In this document: piece by piece, positions 14,666 to 26,256 of the stretch | How the letters are laid out: every line of letters starts with the position of its first letter | Numbering within the stretch: position 1 is the first letter of the stretch | Source: Mucidula mucida | Lineage: Eukaryota; Basidiomycota; Agaricomycetes; Agaricales; Physalacriaceae | DNA length: 64,000 bases | NCBI GenBank assembly: GCA_015501055.1 | Contig: JADNYV010000004.1 | Span: 620,001 to 684,000 of the forward strand | Direction of reading: 5' to 3' | The notes under the pieces: generated by a model | Database searches by the model: none | What the model saw: only the letters and a program-made list of their open reading frames with translations | What the model was told of the DNA's origin: nothing | Program-made: the position numbers and the translations under genes

Positions 14666-16743
14666 TGGGTGCCCGTAGCTGGAAGGCGTGCTATATATGA
14701 GCTTCTCAGGAGTCCAGTAATCTTACGATGAGACCAACGGTAAAATGATCGCTCCAGTTAAAAGGAACCAGTGACATGCACTGGTAGTTTGCCTACGGCG
14801 CCTCTCTAAAGGTGTTTAGTCGCTGGAGAGACCTGACGGCAGTTTTGCCTTACCAAAGGCGGTGAAAAGCACTCGTCAAGTGGTTGAGCTAACAACACAC
14901 GACGGTCGGGGGGGCAGAAGAGAAATCTTGGCAAACACGGAACATGCCGTGGAAGCTCTCATTTCATTGACGATCACTGTCACACAGTCAAATCACCATC
15001 GGCGATCGCGCTCTTACAAGCACACCCTCATTTCAATCCTCTTTCCTTATTCCTTCAGCCAGACAGTACGCCTTTTGTCGTATCCTTTGCAGCGCTCTTC
15101 CCCTTAGAAATCCCTCTTTTCATTTCATCGGAACGTTCACTACCGAGCTCAGCGGCTGGGATCGACGATGATTGACTTCAAACTGCGCAGCTCTGTGCTC
15201 TACTTTTACACAGACTTAGACCGCAGCAGCTAGGCTCTTATGTATACCATTTCTCACCATTCCGCTGCGCAGCGATTCCCCACCTGGATCAAAAACCCAT
15301 GCTTGAACCGCTATTCGGGTACGTACAAGCGACCAGCTCCTTGGTGGGTAAGAACAGCCTATAATAGTTTTTTACGCCCATAGGTAGTTACCGAATAGCC
15401 ATTGTCTTAAATTGACCTTTGTCATACCGAATCGTTCAACAAATGTTTCCGCCACAATTCTCAGCTCCTATACGTGATATATTCGCATCACATGCAATAT
15501 CGTGCGCCGAAGTGATATTCTTTTCGTTTGGACCGGCCTCATTCAATTCGGAGGAGCCTACCTTTAATACGATTGGTCTGCAACATGAGTGTTCTTTTTG
15601 TTCCCCTCACCCCTTTCCTCTATATTACGAGGCACCAGCGATTCAACACGTTGTCGTCTTTGTTACTCTCGCTGACATGCAAATTCCAACTGGCAGTGTC
15701 TCTTATAAGACTCTAAAGCATCGATCACTCTGCGTGGCATACATTAACGGTCCGGGTGTCGACGACTACGATGGATCTACGAACATCAAAATTTGAAGGT
15801 AAGTCCAGTGTGCACAAATAGTTTACTGGGTGTGTTACCTCCCAATAGCACATGTACGTACTCTTGAATTGAGGGAACCGTATGGCACCCCTCGAAATAC
15901 GGTCGTTCCCAGAAATTTCGCCGGTAAGGTTACCACTCCTACCGCCTATGTGTTTTCTGGTTGAGAGCTCTACTAGTACGTGGAGAATGAAGGAAATCTC
16001 TTATCATCTTTCTCTGGAATTTCGGGTTGGCCTTGTTGTAATTCAGCGTACTTAAAATCGTCGCGTACAGCGCGCGTTATCACTTAATCTTGGGTACATC
16101 CAACTGCAAAAAAGATCTGAACGTTCGCATCGGCCTGAACCCTAACCCTATCTCAGCAACAAACTTGAATTGGGGCCACCAACTTGCCACCAACCGTCCA
16201 CGCGTTGGAAGATAATCACGACGGCTTTAGACTTTAACCCACCCGCCTGTGGCTTACAACTCCTCTTTTGAAAAAGTCTGGTCATTATAACTTACGGCAA
16301 ATTGTTCCTGGAGCTCTATACACTCAAATCCGCCATACCAACAAGAAAATCACCTTTGAAGTATCCTAGGGTGAACTACCATAGACAGGAACAGTCGGAA
16401 TCCGTATTACGAAGCTGTCTTTAGGACTCGGAGCTATAGCCGGAATAGCGATGTTGGACGAACAATAGACAACGCCCTTTGTCGTCCATTGTAACCCTCC
16501 CGACTTCGTAACCTTGTGGACCGGCACCGATCTCACCTGCAATGGGTGCTCTTTATCCAAGGGTCTTAGGTCTATCTGAATCGTCGATGTGGTCAATGCC
16601 ACCAAGTCCAGCCACTCAATGTGATCGACAATGCGCTTTGCTCTTGCTTTGGCCGCGTAAACCAAGGCGACATTCCATGTCTTGCGTGTATAAAGTGGAC
16701 TAGGTACTTTGTGCGTCTACTCAATCAAGTTTGCTCTCTCATT
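14666..16743. other. Gene-free stretch of about 2.1 kb
   Basis: No conserved protein could be read on either strand. Open frames here (15419-15796 plus, 16366-16665 minus) lack recognisable domains, splice support or codon periodicity that I can see. A C/T-rich segment at 15000-15110 and the telomere-like motif at 16138 are the only notable signals. Part of it must be the upstream region of the gene starting at 16744. Confidence 0.5.
16138..16150. repeat. Telomere-like motif AACCCTAACCCTA
   Basis: Two tandem CCCTAA units (reverse complement TTAGGG, the usual basidiomycete telomere repeat). They are isolated in intergenic DNA about 600 bp upstream of the gene at 16744. They are too short to be a telomere remnant with confidence; they may be a promoter telo-box. 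A related AACCCTAACC lies at 19011-19020. Confidence 0.5.
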
Positions 16744-18207
16744 ATGTACTCCCAGACGTACCCAACTCATAAATCTGTATCTCCTCTCCCCGATTACCGC
16801 CATCTCGCGTATCCTCCCCCATATCCATCGAAGAACTCTGTATCTCCGCATACAACGTTACATCCTCCCCATACATACCATGGACATCCTCCTGGCGCGT
16901 CGAATGACTTGACGTCGTATTCGTTCGCTCAGCCAGTGAATTATGGCAATTTCTCTCCCCACGGACATACCGCACCGGTTTCATACGGACACTATGATGC
17001 TAGTTCTTCGTCAGTCCCGCGTCTTATCGACCCAATACCGACGCTGTCGACCAGCTCGCATGTGCGCGCTGTCAACTATAGTCCACAATCCAAGGAGCCT
17101 TCGTCGCTGATGGTGGAGTACGCCTCTGGATTGTACGTTTCCCTTAGTAGATAATACCCTTAACTAATTTCTCACAGGCAAATCGAGCCCGCAACACAGA
17201 ACGCATATTATACATCTACATTCAATGCCGGCGGTCCTTCTGATCAGAATCTCAGCCACGGACAGCCGCTACGGCCAGTGCCATCCAGCCTTTTGCATTC
17301 GCTAGACTATCCACCTGCCCCTCACTTGTCCGCCTCTGGTCATCATGAAATGAAGACTCGCCCTGCATACAAGGCATCAGAGCCGACGGGGCGTCGAAAG
17401 TCGGAGGTTCGTAGCCCACTATTTGTCGCAACACGTTAGTCTGACTTGAAGCAACAGACATCGACTTCTCATGCGCGCCGGAATTCGTCCTCTAACAACC
17501 CCTATTCACGGTCGCGTAAAGAGACAGCAGCGAGTCATTCAACGAGGTCAACCTCTGCACGCAACTACGACACCCTGAGCGTTCTGAGCAACGAGTTGGG
17601 TCCTATCGGACCAACGAATCATATCCTTGTACCGCAGGACACTGTATTTGGGGAACCGACTTCGTATGACCGATACCAAGAGCACTTGTTCAAGCCGATA
17701 TCTTTCAGAGCTCAAGGGTTCCACGAGTTAGGCGTCAAGTTGACGCAGATTCTGAAGCAGCGGTCGGATCCTATTGATGGAGGGGAGGACCCTGTCTTTG
17801 AAAATAGTGCATATCGAGAGATTAAGATTAAGATTCAGGTAAGGCACTGCCATTTCGCTGACGTGAATGCGCAGCTCACGATTGCTGCAGTGGCCTGGTT
17901 ATCCTCACCATCCGTTCGAGAAACGAATGAAGACACATAATTGCTCCATCACGCGTGCAACTGTGTGTTTGATCCTCACCAACATGGTTATTGACTTTGT
18001 CATGATGTTGAAGGTACATTCTTCGCCTTTGACCACAGAAACGTGTGCTAAACTTTCTTTGCACAGGATCGCAAAGTGCAAGTTGAGAAGGGCTACGAAG
18101 GTTGGGCCATTGGGAAAGGCGGTCTCAAAGCCAATGAATTTTGGATAACTGGGCTTCTTCACCGTGGCGGAAATCATTTCCAACCCGAAATATGGGTACC
18201 TCAATAG
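16744..18207 (+). CDS. Unknown protein: Tyr/Pro/Ser-rich N-terminus and conserved C-terminal domain
   Basis: I do not recognise this family. The first exon (16744 to about 17132) is low-complexity, rich in Tyr, Pro, His and Ser (MYSQTYPTHKSVSPLPDY...). A second exon continues with QIEPATQNAYYTSTFNAGG and a third with Ser/Arg-rich sequence. From about 17580 the sequence becomes conserved-looking: GPTNHILVPQDTVFGEPT, DRYQEHLFKPISFRAQGFH and YREIKIKIQ. After an intron come WPGYPHHPFEKRMKTHN and RATVCLILTNMVIDFVMML, and after another EGYEGWAIGKGGLKANEFWI and GLLHRGGNHFQPEIWVPQ. All junctions hold frame. The layout is a disordered N-terminus plus one folded C-terminal domain of about 200 residues, which is typical of fungal regulatory proteins. 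No catalytic motif is apparent. Confidence 0.65.
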
Positions 18208-18312
18208 TAGTGACGCGTTCCTACATTTGTTGTATCGACGCGTCGTCCAAGTACATTACATTTGTTCCAAGTAGTAGTTAGGTAGAGTAGAATACGATAC
18301 ATGAAGTGTTGA

Positions 18313-19005
18313 TTATGAAGGCCGATTGTCCATAGTAACCTCCTCTGCGAGGCGAGATATTTCTGAGAATGCAGCTTTGAGGAGGTCAAGGTCGGCGTCG
18401 AGACTTTCTGCGCGGGTTTTCACCTGGGAACTGTCAGCCAGTGTAGTGTACTTGTTGGTCAACGTACGGCCGCTATGGTATCACTTGCAGCAATCAATTC
18501 ATGGTGGTGGTTGTACACAAGTGCTTGACGTTCGCTGTCCAATTCTCGAATTTCTTGAAGACATGTGTGAGCTAGAGATTGGGTTGCTATGGAATGTTCT
18601 AACCGGAGACAAGTTCGTTCTCCTGCTTCAGCAAAGCAGGCAGGTTTGACGTTGTGATGAGCTGCTCGTAGTATGCTTTCGCATCAAATGCGGGCGAATC
18701 TACATGCTTGTCAATGTCGTTTCGTGCATCACTGACAAAGAACTACCCATATTCATAGGATCCGTTGATGCACCTAAAGTTGGAGGCGGTGGTCCGACTG
18801 CGAGTCCATAATGTTTACGGAGTAAATCTCTGGCTCTCGTTTTGGGTGGTGAGGTCGGTGTTACACGCCGCGGTGAGAGCGTTCCAGGACTAGATGACTG
18901 TGGCGTCAATCCAGAAGGTATAACTGGAGGAGAGCCGGGCCGGAGCGGAGAGGGAGATGGTGGCGGGCGCGGAATAGATGCTCGGCGGGATGGAGAGGAA
19001 GCCAT
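18313..19005 (-). CDS. VPS51: VPS51 (Vps51/Vps67 family), GARP/EARP tethering subunit
   Basis: Small subunit of the GARP/EARP tethering complex, which captures endosome-derived vesicles at the trans-Golgi. The N-terminus is Pro/Ser-rich (MASSPSRRASIPRPPPSPSP...). It is followed by TRARDLLRKHYGL and, after introns, SPAFDAKAYYEQLITTSNLPALL. Then come IRELDSERQALVYNHHHELIAASDTIAA and KTRAESLDADLDLLKAAFSEIS, which match the conserved helical Vps51 core. The stop is at 18313. About 170 residues, a little short but usual for fungal members. It is divergent from the next gene, with 139 bp between start codons, and a telo-box-like motif lies 5 bp upstream of its ATG. Confidence 0.88.
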
Positions 19006-19010
19006 GTTGT

Positions 19011-19020
19011 AACCCTAACC
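19011..19020. promoter_or_regulatory. Telo-box-like AACCCTAACC between two divergent genes
   Basis: The motif lies just upstream of the VPS51 start codon (19005) and 125 bp before the start of the gene at 19145. It may be a bidirectional promoter element; similar boxes bind Myb-type factors in other eukaryotes. There is no direct evidence here. Confidence 0.3.
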
Positions 19021-19144
19021 TTATCTGTGACGCATACACTTGGCACGTGATGAAGACGCGCTCGTCACATGTGACTGTCATGTCGATCGTGTATCGTTTG
19101 TACAGTCATCACAGTCTGCTTGCGAGAGTCGCTCCAAAGCCACT

Positions 19145-21380
19145 ATGGACCATACTTCAGATATGGAACAAGACGTTGTCGCCGACAGTGAAGGAGAGGA
19201 AGAGCCACTTCAACTGCACGGCTCCCCAGGTACGCCGACTATTTCGTGTTAATTTCCCTGTTTCATGGTTTTCACAGTTCTCAACGTGTACAACTCACCT
19301 ATAATCCTTTCGCCAAAGCTTCTTGCCAAAGACGATGTCTCTAGTGTCTCAGATTTCACTCGCGGCACGTCCAACAAGGACGATATCTCTGCATTCACGG
19401 AGACACCTCAACATGTCCCAAAGCCGCGTCCAAAGCCTCGTCCTACCGCCAACACAAAGAATAAAGCTACCCCACTCTCCGACATCCAAGGCGGCTCGTC
19501 GTTTACGAGCGGCGATGCTGCATTTCCCGGAATCTTGGGTATCGCGGATCGTGCAAAGATGCGCGTTCGTCGCGTTACGCAGGCCAAACCCAAAGCAGAT
19601 AGCATTGACATTTCTGATGATGATGAACTCTCTATGCCCTCTTCCGCACTCAATAACACTTCATCTACGACCAGACCAAGGCCCAAACCTAAACTCAGAA
19701 AGTCTTCTTCGTCATCCCATTCTCCGCCTAGACCTGGTCCTTCCCGCCTTCCAGACCCATCTTCGCACAAGCAACATCCTGATATCGCTGTACTCCCCGA
19801 GCCAAACACCAGCATCGACTTGTCATCACCCTTGACATCCCCATTACCGTTGCCCAAGAAGCGGAAACGCCCTTCCGTCGTCGAAGACGACGATATCCCT
19901 GGTCTACCTTTCTTTGCATCGAGCTCCGCTGAACCTCCTCAGGCTCTTTCCGCTAAACAGCCCAAGCAGAAAGCACAGAAACGACACGTGGACGATGAGG
20001 AATTCGGTTCTGCTCCGGTCAAGGCACCCAAGGCGAAGAGAAGGAACAAGGAAGATGAAGACTTTGGTGCTGCTCAATCCCCCAAACCGAAGAAGAAACG
20101 CAAAGCAAAAGATAAAGCACTAACCGCTCGCCCTGCGAAACCGAAGGAGCCTGAAATCGTCCAAAGTCGCGAGCTCATCGGTGTTGATGACGACCCCGAT
20201 GGTTTCTTCATGGATGCCGCGGGGGGTTCCAGTAACGATAGGCAAGATCGTCTACCTGATACCAGCATCGATGACCCCCAGACGAAGAAGAAGGAGAAGG
20301 CTAAACCTAGGAAACCCAAGGCGAAGGAGCCTGAGGTATTCAAAAGCCGTGAATTTATCGAAGACGAGGGTGAGGATGAACCTGCGCCGTCAAAGGGTAG
20401 CTCGGAACAGAATGGTACGAATAACGTGCCAGTGGAAGAAATTCCTCTTGCGGAACCCACTCCGCCTGCAGAACCTGTCGCAGTCGCACCTCCGACTGTA
20501 TCTTCGGATGCCCCAGAGGCCTCTAGCTCGGCGAAGTCCAAACCGACGAAGAAGCGAAAGAGTGACGCAATGGAGGATGTGGAGAGTGGCGGCAATTCAA
20601 AAAAGAAGAAGCCGTCTGACAGGCCTGAACAGCAGACTGGTCGTAAAAAGGCTAAAGGCAAGGGGAAAGTTGTCCTGTCCGACGAAGAGCCGGAAGAATT
20701 GGGAGGAGGGGAGACGCCTACTAGCGCGAAGAGTAAACCTAAGGGTAAACTCGTGCTTACGGAGGATGAAGTCGACATGGAGGAGCAACAGAAGAAGCCA
20801 GACGATCCTCCTCCGATTGAATCGTCGCGGGAGAAGCCACCTTCGCCGCCAGCTGTACCCAAGGTAGGCTCTCGACTAAGGCTTGCCAACATTCAACTAA
20901 TTCGCGTTCTAGGAGAATGTAACTCCTCGACCAGAATCAACCAAGCCATCTAATCAAGGTGATAACACGCCTAAACCTCCTACCCTCGTTTCTCGCTATT
21001 CTATTGCTCCTCGTCACAAATCAACACCTATGAGCGAGCTCATCCGCCGCGTCAATTCTCTCCCTAGCTCGCCTTTTCCCACTACACGCGCCGAGACCAC
21101 ATCGCGCGGTACAGCCTACTCTCCCTACCTGAAGTCGTCGAAATCGGCTCTGTCTCGAATTGCTCCGTTGCACCCGAACAGAAAGCCGCCGCCACCACCG
21201 TTACCCCCTCCGCCACCGCGACAGAAGACTAAGAAAGAGAAAGAAATGGAAGAACAGTGGGAGGAAGAGCTTGTGGAGAGTGTTGGAGGTATGACTGAGT
21301 GGCTTGCGATGTCTGATCTTGACAGGAAGGAGATGCGGCGTGTAAAGAGGGAGAGGGAAATGGGTGGTTGGGAGGACTAA
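19145..21380 (+). CDS. Large charged, disordered nuclear protein, family unknown
   Basis: The start at 19145 gives MDHTSDMEQDVVADSEGEEE. After an intron (19231 to about 19277) one long exon runs to 20862. It is filled with Lys/Pro/Ser/Asp low complexity (KPRPKPRPT, PKPKKKRKAKDKA, SSSSHSPPRPGPSR) and several basic nuclear-localisation-like clusters. An intron at about 20863-20912 leads to the last exon. There TPMSELIRRVNSLPSSPFPT and AYSPYLKSSKSALSRIAPLH look conserved, followed by polyproline (PPPPPLPPPPPRQ) and an acidic/basic helix (EMEEQWEEELVESVGGMTEWLAMSDLDRKEMRR). Three repeats of a pattern like VKSRELI/FIDDD (IVQSRELIGVDDD, VFKSREFIEDEGE) occur in the middle. No enzymatic domain is visible. 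The frame just after the first intron is uncertain, since another frame (LTYNPFAKAS) also looks coding. Confidence 0.65.
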
Positions 21381-21779
21381 TAAGTGGATAGGCGTTCTCG
21401 TGTATGTACAGTACTTGATAAAGCTTTCAGTTGCAGTGCTCGAGTCTTAGATCGTAAGTTCTCGGCATAATGCGGTACCTCGACTAGCCCTTGTCCACCA
21501 CTACACTTAACACATTCTTTACCTAGACCGTGTCAAACTTGCGCTGGTCGCTTCTGGAGTCTACATGGCAACATTTCAGATGTCTATCCTTCATCACTGT
21601 TGCATTCAGCGGATGTAATGTACTCCAAGTGGAACCTTCTGTCCACTAACATGTCACCGGAGCAGATTTGAGCATTGATATTACCGCATTCACTGTTCCA
21701 CGGCTGCCCACGGGACCTAGAGGTTCGAAGGTATTTATATCTATAATAAGTGCCTTGTCTATTCGACGTCGACTCTGTG
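21381..21779. other. Intergenic spacer with TATA-like element
   Basis: The first part is the terminator region of the upstream gene. TATTTATAT at about 21732-21740 lies 40 nt before the GMC start codon and is a plausible TATA box. Nothing else was recognised. Confidence 0.4.
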
Positions 21780-24340
21780 ATGGCTCTGTTCGCAAGCGTT
21801 CTTTTCGCCGGCAAAGGGCTGGTGACTGACTTGTCTTCTTTCGGTGACAAGGCTGACGCGGTGCATGTCGCTGGAGGAAAGGCAGAATACGACGTGATCA
21901 TAGTCGGAGGAGGTTGGCGTACATTTCTGTTGGCGTTATCGTTCTGCTGAGAGTCTTAGGAACGGCTGGTTGTGTGCTTGCTGCTCGGTTAAGCGAGAAC
22001 AGAGCCGTTCGTGTTTTGCTTCTCGAGTCGGGCGGAAGGTTGGTTATATTCATGACCTAGCCATGAACGATATGATTGTTGACGTGCTACAGCGGTCGGA
22101 GTAGACTCTTCACGAGAATCCCTTCTGCATATCCATTGATATTTCGAGAGAAGAAACATGTGTACCAATTGTACACAGAACCACAAGCATTTGCCGAAGG
22201 TCGGACGAGATTCTGGCCCAGAGGTTTGTTATATTTTGCTCTGCTCTGTTGCATAAGACGCTCACCATAGATAGGGAAAATGCTTGGAGGATGTGCGTAT
22301 GAAGATATCTCATCATGGAGAGCGCCACTAACGAAGTCGAAGGCTCTTCCATTAACGCTGAGATGTACGAATCACTTTGTATCAACGTCACCTTTTGTCC
22401 ACGAACATTCTTGTTTTTTCAAGGGCTCAGTATGGCGCACCTGGAGATTTTGATGAGTGGGCCAAAATATCAGGAGACGATTCCTGGTCATGGAGCAACT
22501 TTAAGAAGTGCGTAACGTTGTATCTTGCGTTTCTCATGCAACGGGCTTATAAGAGCGTAGGTACTTTGCGAAATTTGAAACGTATTTCTCTCAGGATGAG
22601 GCTACAAACATTGACATGAGCCGGAAGGGAACCGATGGCCCCGTTCAGGTGGGTTACTTTGCCGGGACCTCGGACTCCTCGAAGGCTTTTATCAAGACAT
22701 GCGAGGCAGTTGGCGTTCCATTCAGCCCGGACTTCAATGTCGTTGAAGGTCAGACCGGCGTTAACAGAGTGCGTACAATATATCCCTTTCGTGTGTGCTA
22801 TAATTCCTGAGACCTCTGCTTAGATGAGTTTGTCCTTGGATTTCAATGAAATGGCAATGTTACTCACTATCACGCCGCAGTAACTTACATCGATAATAAG
22901 CGCGAGCGGGTAACTGCAGAAACGGCCTATCTCACTCCAGAAGTTTTAGCGCGACCTAATCTAACGGTCGCTATTCACGCTCAAGTGACCAAGCTGTTGT
23001 TCGACACATCAGCGGAAACGCCGCGCGTATCTGGTGTTGAGTTTACGAGGAGTGCGAAGGGAGTTGTATACAAGGCCATCGCTACCAAGGAGGTTATAAT
23101 ATCGTATGTAGCATTCTCACGAAAGGCTCTTCTGGTGAATCACCTCTGGTCTAGAGCCGGTGCTATTCACTCTCCTCACGTGAAGCTGCAACCACGTCTT
23201 TCGTGACTTCATACTCATCATTTTCCCAAGATTCTCATGCTCTCAGGTATCGGTCCAGCGGAAGAGCTCAAGAAGTTCGCTATACCCGTCATTCGTGACT
23301 TGCCCGGTGTCGGTTCTCATCTAGTGGACCATCCAGTAGTCGACTTCAACTTCAAGGACAGAACTAAGAAGGCTCCTATATTCCTCAAACCATCATTCAA
23401 CATCTCGGAACTTTGCTTATTTGTTAAGGGTCTAATCCAGTATCTCTTCCGCAAGACGGGACCATTTACCACCAACGTAAGTCTTCCTCTTCGCGCCCAA
23501 TTGAACGATGGCTTCAGCCCTCTTTTAGCTTACCGAAGCGGCTGCCTTTCTACGATCTGACAATCAAGACATACTCGGCCCACTTCCAGGGAAAATACAA
23601 GACAGCACCTCGGATACCGCTAGCCCGGATTTGGAAATCTTTGCCAGTGCTGTTGGGTATACAGATCATGGCATCGTCCTTAGACCGCATAGCATCGGTC
23701 TGCACGCAGTTTTGTTGCGGTAAGGCTAACAAATGAACGACTTTTCAAATTCACTGCCTAAATGCGCCAACAGACCTCTAAGTGTCGGACGCCTCGGTCT
23801 GAAGTCCTCGAATCCTTGGGATCAGCCGACATTGGATCCAAGGCAAGACCAATGTTCATCCCGAGAACACAATTCTGATACTCAATCAGATACTTTGAAC
23901 ACGACGCCGACGTCAAGAAGCTTATGCGTGCTGCTAGATTCATTCTCAAGCTCGGCCGGACGGAACCACTGGCGTCCTTATTGGACCAAGAGTGTGCAGA
24001 CCCTCGCTTTGATCACTTGGTGCATCTGAAGAGTGACGAGGAACTTGAGAAGATGATCCGGCAGCGCGCTGAGACGCTGTATCATCCCGTAAGTACCTGT
24101 CGTATGGCACCCCTGGAAGAGCAAGGTGTCGTGGACTCCCAACTTCGTGTATACGGCGTCAAAGGCCTAAGGGTCTGCGATGCGTCCATCTTTCCGAGCA
24201 TTGTTTCTGGGCATACGGTAAGCAGGGCCTGCTTTCATTCAAGATAGAAATGAATTTTATCATGATAGGCTGGCGCAGTATTCGCCGTGGCAGAAAAATT
24301 AGGGGAGTCAATGCAGAAAGAGCTCGCTGCGCAGACATAG
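21780..24340 (+). CDS. GMC-family FAD oxidoreductase (aryl-alcohol oxidase/choline-dehydrogenase-like)
   Basis: Flavin alcohol oxidase or dehydrogenase. A hydrophobic N-terminus (MALFASVLFAGKGLVTDLSS) may be a signal or anchor. The FAD-binding GxGxxG is split by an intron (VIIVGGG|TAGCVLAARLSE), followed by VLLLESGG. The GMC signature GKMLGGCSSINAEM is assembled across two introns near 22270-22370. The substrate-side C-terminus has YHPVSTCRMAPLEEQGVVD (about 24080-24130), DASIFPSIVSGHT and GAVFAVAEKLGE, giving the two catalytic His positions. About eleven exons. The intron at 23843-23889 uses GC-AG (GCAAGA donor). One frame break near 22848 joins ...LSLDFN to GNGNVTHYHAAVTYID and is repaired by one extra G. 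The substrate cannot be told. It sits alone, with no obvious lignocellulose cluster around it. Confidence 0.88.
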
Positions 24341-24479
24341 GTACCCGATAACCTGTCGTATTTGTGGTTGAACTTGGAAGCAGAATATTGGTACTAGAAA
24401 CTAGCGTTGGAGTGTGCGTAGACCTACAAAGTATGGTGGCATAAGAGGAGGAAGATTTTCAACAGCCCTTGGTAGGAAC

Positions 24480-26009
24480 CTAAGTTCCCGATGCTGTCCA
24501 ATCATTCGCTACGACGTCCAGTTCAAGATTCTGTACATTGTCTGTAGGCTTGGTAGTATTAGGATTGCAAATTGGTGCTTCAGCCTTCGGCTCCTCCTCC
24601 GCCTTCACCGGTGACAGCTCAACTGGTTGCAGAGGACTGGCAGGAGGATCAGGCGCGACTTCAGATTTGACGAGGTTGGCCACATCAACCGTCACAAAGG
24701 AGCTAGTGTCGAAACTACCTGATTTGACTTGTTCTAGGCATTCGCACAGCGATTGGAATATCTTGATTTTCGCGGTAAGCTGTTGGCATGCAAGATCAAT
24801 AGTGCGTCTAGCCTTCTGAACGGAAGCGCGGACCTGGTACTGAACAACTAGCCCCGAAGAACTGGGCATTGCGAAAAACAACGTTTCGCTTACGGGTACG
24901 CTGTAGATTGAACGCATGGGGATGTTGAGGATGATAACAAGCATTGAACATACAAGTACCTCGAGGAACTTGAACTTTCCTGGGAATGTCGTAGCTTGAA
25001 GGGAAGAAGACCGGGTTTGACGACGGTCGATTTTTGAGACTACTGGCCGTAAGTACAGACATTTACTAGGATGATAAGGCCTGCACACCGGCAAAACTGC
25101 ATCCCGCACCGTCTTGGATATGTCGAGACCAACGAACGCAACAATGCGTGGCTGATAACATTGAATTTTGGCCATAAAAGGTGAAACCCCAGCTCTCAGT
25201 TCGGCCTTGGCTAGTTCTTTTTGCTAATCAACGACTAGTAAACTGAATCATATTGACCAGATACGCTTCTACTTACTTCGGCCGTTGGGCGGTCCACAAG
25301 ATTGGTCTTGTTCAGCATGTCAGCATGCGAGGTGGGAGACACCACCTCGTTCAACTCACAAGTCCAATATTGAAACGCTCTGGGAGCGTGTGATCCTCCG
25401 TTGGGTGCACCCGAATAGGCGTTATGCCTACACGTATAAGTCAGTTCGAAACTAGGCGCTGAAGAGGTAGATGCCTCCAACCGCCTTGATGTAGACACGG
25501 CCAAAAATGATTGGTCGGATGTCCAAAATGGTGCCCCATCTTGGCTGATTGTTGTCCAGGACTGTCGAGAATGAGACGTGAAAAAGACAAATCCAGGAAA
25601 CAAGTGTACTTGATACCACAGAATACAACTATAAGGATACCTGGTATCAGATGTAGATTTCAGACAGGGATTACCCACTATCCAGACATGGCTTCAGGTA
25701 GTCAGGAAGAAGCTTCAAATGTGCATAGACCTCGGGAGGAGCGAAGCCGCGCTTCTGTTTCTTGGAAGGTGACCCCGAGGGTTTGACCTCGTTGTCAAAG
25801 TAAATCACACGTTTTTTGCTGGGGGATTGTCGCAGCCTGTCGTCCTTTTCGGTATAAGAATTGTGAGTTGCTTTCCGAGGGGATCGTCTAGGCTCTTTGA
25901 CAGGCGTCGAAGGCTCAGATTTGAAGGCGAACTTAGCAAGAGAAGAGGAAAACTCCGAGATCACTCTCTCCGCGGCGTCCTCGACGAACGGATCGTCTTC
26001 GAGTTTCAT
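24480..26009 (-). CDS. G/T(U)-mismatch DNA glycosylase (TDG/Mug family)
   Basis: Base-excision-repair enzyme that removes T or U opposite G. The start at 26009 gives MKLEDDPFVEDAAERV and a basic, SPxK-rich linker (RRSPRKATHNS, SPSKKQKRG). Then comes the family entry APPEVYAHLKLLPDYL. Motif A is split by introns: IVVFCGI|NPGQQSAKMGHHFGHPTNHFW, with the catalytic-site Asn in GINPG. Downstream are ERFNIGL, TNLVDRPTAE and QKELAKAELRAGV. A later block, VSETLFFAMPSSSGLVVQY, corresponds to the MPSSSA-type motif B of TDG. A helical and acidic C-terminal extension of about 110 residues ends ...ANDWTASGT at 24480. No frame break was found. The basic N-terminal linker would favour DNA binding, as in vertebrate TDG. 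Confidence 0.87.
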
Positions 26010-26256
26010 GATGGTTTGAGTGCGGGGAAGGTGTGGCTGTGCCTAGGCGTCTTGAATTGTTTCCATGAGTTTTGATTGCCGACGCGCTTTTCGTTCCAGT
26101 CTAAAGTTCAATTACGAGGTAGGTATGGACTATGGAAAGACGCTATGAGCTAGGTATGTATATATGTACATTATGTGGAACATTATAGTGAGATCAAAAT
26201 ACAGTAAAAGTCCATGGACTTGACGATACAGTAGGAAAAGTGGCCAATACACATGT

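Noticed and set aside
15419..15796. Plus-strand open frame of 125 codons
   Set aside because: Composition is unremarkable, with no family resemblance, introns or promoter; probably chance.
16366..16665. Minus-strand open frame of 99 codons
   Set aside because: No start context, splice partner or recognisable domain; it lies in the upstream region of a gene on the other strand.
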